This document shows positions 26,201-27,054 of a stretch of 27,054 nt of DNA, in pieces. A program made the translations under genes and the position numbers. The DNA is from CAWBCR01 sp963787375. Its GTDB lineage: Bacteria > Chloroflexota > Anaerolineae > Aggregatilineales > UBA3940. The notes under the pieces were generated by a model. The model was not told where the DNA came from. It ran no database searches and worked only from the letters and a program-made list of their open reading frames with translations. Each line of letters opens with the position of its first letter. Positions within the stretch are counted from its first letter, which is position 1. The stretch lies in assembly GCA_963787375.1 (NCBI GenBank), contig CAWBCR010000023.1, forward strand, positions 1 to 27,054, written 5' to 3'.

Positions 26201-26918
26201 TCACGACGATCACGATGGTCAGCAGGATGATCTCGAAGATGAAGAAGGCCAGCGGGCCGAGCCGCGCGTTGGCGACCGCCGCGAAGGGGGCCAGCGCCAG
26301 CGGCAGAAGCTGGATCGCGAGGAACGAGCGGCGATGCGTCCGGAACAAGGCCCGCGGGTTCTGCCGCAGCAGCCACAGCGCGATCAGCAGGTTCAGGTCG
26401 TAGGTCAGCAGGAACACCGCCACTGCGGCAATGATCGGCAGCATGTCCTGCGGCGAGCGGATGGCTTGAAGCGGAGCCGATCCCTCCAGCGCACGGAGGC
26501 TCCAATCCGCCGCCAGCAGGCTCAGAATGGTGCGGCCAACCGGGAACAGCCCGCGCCCGATCTTGACCCACCACGCACGTGAGATGGTCCTGGCCTGCCG
26601 CCAGTACATCATGGTCTGGATGCCGCCGCTGACGATCAGCCCCAGCGCGACTGTCGCCAGCGCGTACCGGCGGTCGAGGGCCAGCAGCGCCATCAACGCC
26701 GCCACCGGCACGAAGCCGATCTTCCCGCCGCCCACGTCGATGCCCAGCAGATCGACCAGCGCCACCAGCCCGCTGATCGAGCCCAGCACCAGCCAGCCCA
26801 GCACGCCCGAGCGGACCGCGTAAGGCCACGACAGGCCCACCAGCACCAGCGCGCCCAGTCCGATTGCCCAGTAGAAGATCGCAGCCCGTTTTTGCGGGAT
26901 CATAATAGCCATTATCAT
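23249..26918 (-). CDS. multi-span membrane sensor histidine kinase with GAF and PAS domains (one frameshift)
   Basis: The frame is open to 26987; ATG at 26918, 26912 or 26903 are alternatives, and no ribosome-binding site favours one. About eight membrane spans come first (FYWAIGLGALVLVGLSWPYA to AFFIFEIILLTIVIVV). GAF domains follow (LDALLKTVHQQVTILLKTTN; LDTIFKLIIDSAIEGCDADA and others), then a PAS domain (ILDASNEGLLMIDPKARIVM) and HisKA (SMIVHELRSPLQAVMGSMRL, His codon at 24185-24187). The ATPase domain has VVLNLLDNALKYTE, DNGPGVPQEYKEAIFDRFAQ and SAGLGLAFCKMAVELHGGRI. The end is a disordered Ala/Pro/Lys tail. The frame shifts near 25503, inside a GAF domain; one extra C in GATCCCAGC breaks DDDLRDPALILTQ. 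Repaired length is about 1222 residues. It is a paralogue of the kinase ending at 26956. Confidence 0.88.
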
Positions 26919-26955
26919 ACCATAGACTGACAACGCGGGCCTGACACCGCGCCGG

Positions 26956-27054
26956 CTAGGCCGGTTTGCGCTTGCCCTGCCGGACACTGATGGGCAGGGT
27001 GAAATAGAAAGCCGCTCCGCCTTCCGGATCCTCGCCGGCCCAGATACGCCCGCC
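26956..27054 (-). CDS. C-terminal end of a third histidine kinase (partial)
   Basis: Reading the minus strand from the window edge gives 32 codons and a TAG at 26956-26958. The residues GGRIWAGEDPEGGAAFYFTL, then PISVRQGKRKPA, form the last strands of a HATPase_c domain. They match the equivalent end of the next kinase (HGGRIWVEDNPDGGSVFRF, then TLPI). The stop lies about 40 bases before the start of the kinase at 26918, so the two are tandem and probably co-transcribed. The rest of the gene is outside the window. Confidence 0.85.
   Translation of the reverse strand, partial: GGRIWAGEDPEGGAAFYFTLPISVRQGKRKPA

Noticed and set aside
26914..26922. TGGTATGAT on the minus strand as a promoter for the second sensor kinase
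   Set aside because: It overlaps the candidate start codons, leaving no leader for the ATG at 26918 or 26912; the kinase may be transcribed from the gene upstream.

Overview
The window is about 27 kb of high-GC bacterial DNA. It probably comes from a Chloroflexota (Anaerolineae-like) chromosome or metagenome contig. This rests on gene style only: multi-PAS/GAF sensor kinases, a Ser/Thr kinase with an extracytoplasmic tail, a GH116 enzyme, GT4 glycosyltransferases and a TPR domain fused to a transporter permease. There is no rRNA or tRNA gene to confirm the lineage, and no CRISPR array was seen.

Layout. 1-1405: two broken, related membrane-protein genes of ABC-2 permease type. 1439-2005 (-): hypothetical protein. 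2005-2409: a compound repeat. 2409-4501: a MoeA-type molybdopterin protein with a C-terminal PBP-like domain, two frameshifts and an in-frame palindromic repeat. 4501-4770: hairpin repeat between direct repeats. 4770-5982: a membrane protein (one frameshift) and a secreted, C-anchored protein. 6030-7550: terminator-like hairpin, hairpin repeat, truncated IS30-type and decayed IS982-like transposases. 7461-10103 (-): a DppB/DppC-type permease pair whose dppC end runs into IS-derived sequence. 10219-10319: a second palindromic repeat. 10432-12940: GH116 glycosidase (one frameshift). 12983-13138: a 51-residue ORF. 13262-14963: transmembrane Ser/Thr kinase (one frameshift). 14970-17844 (-): two GT4 glycosyltransferases with a HEAT-type gene between them, framed by inverted repeats. 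17996-18699: PlsC-type acyltransferase (one frameshift). 18789-23245: a 1360-residue hybrid sensor kinase translationally coupled to a small protein. 23249-26918 (-): a second membrane GAF/PAS kinase (one frameshift). 26956-27054 (-): the end of a third kinase.

The genes form no single pathway. Sensing is the dominant theme at the right (three histidine kinases, no response regulator in view, plus a Ser/Thr kinase), and envelope or glycan functions lie in the middle (GT4 pair, PlsC, GH116, peptide-type transporter).

The most unusual content is not a protein system but the repeats. One family of short hairpins shows paired compensatory changes between copies. A GC-rich palindrome occurs between genes and in-frame inside moeA. 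An inverted pair of 56-bp repeats frames one gene. Several conserved genes are split by single-base indels, while other long genes are intact. That pattern may be sequencing error or real decay, and the sequence alone cannot decide.
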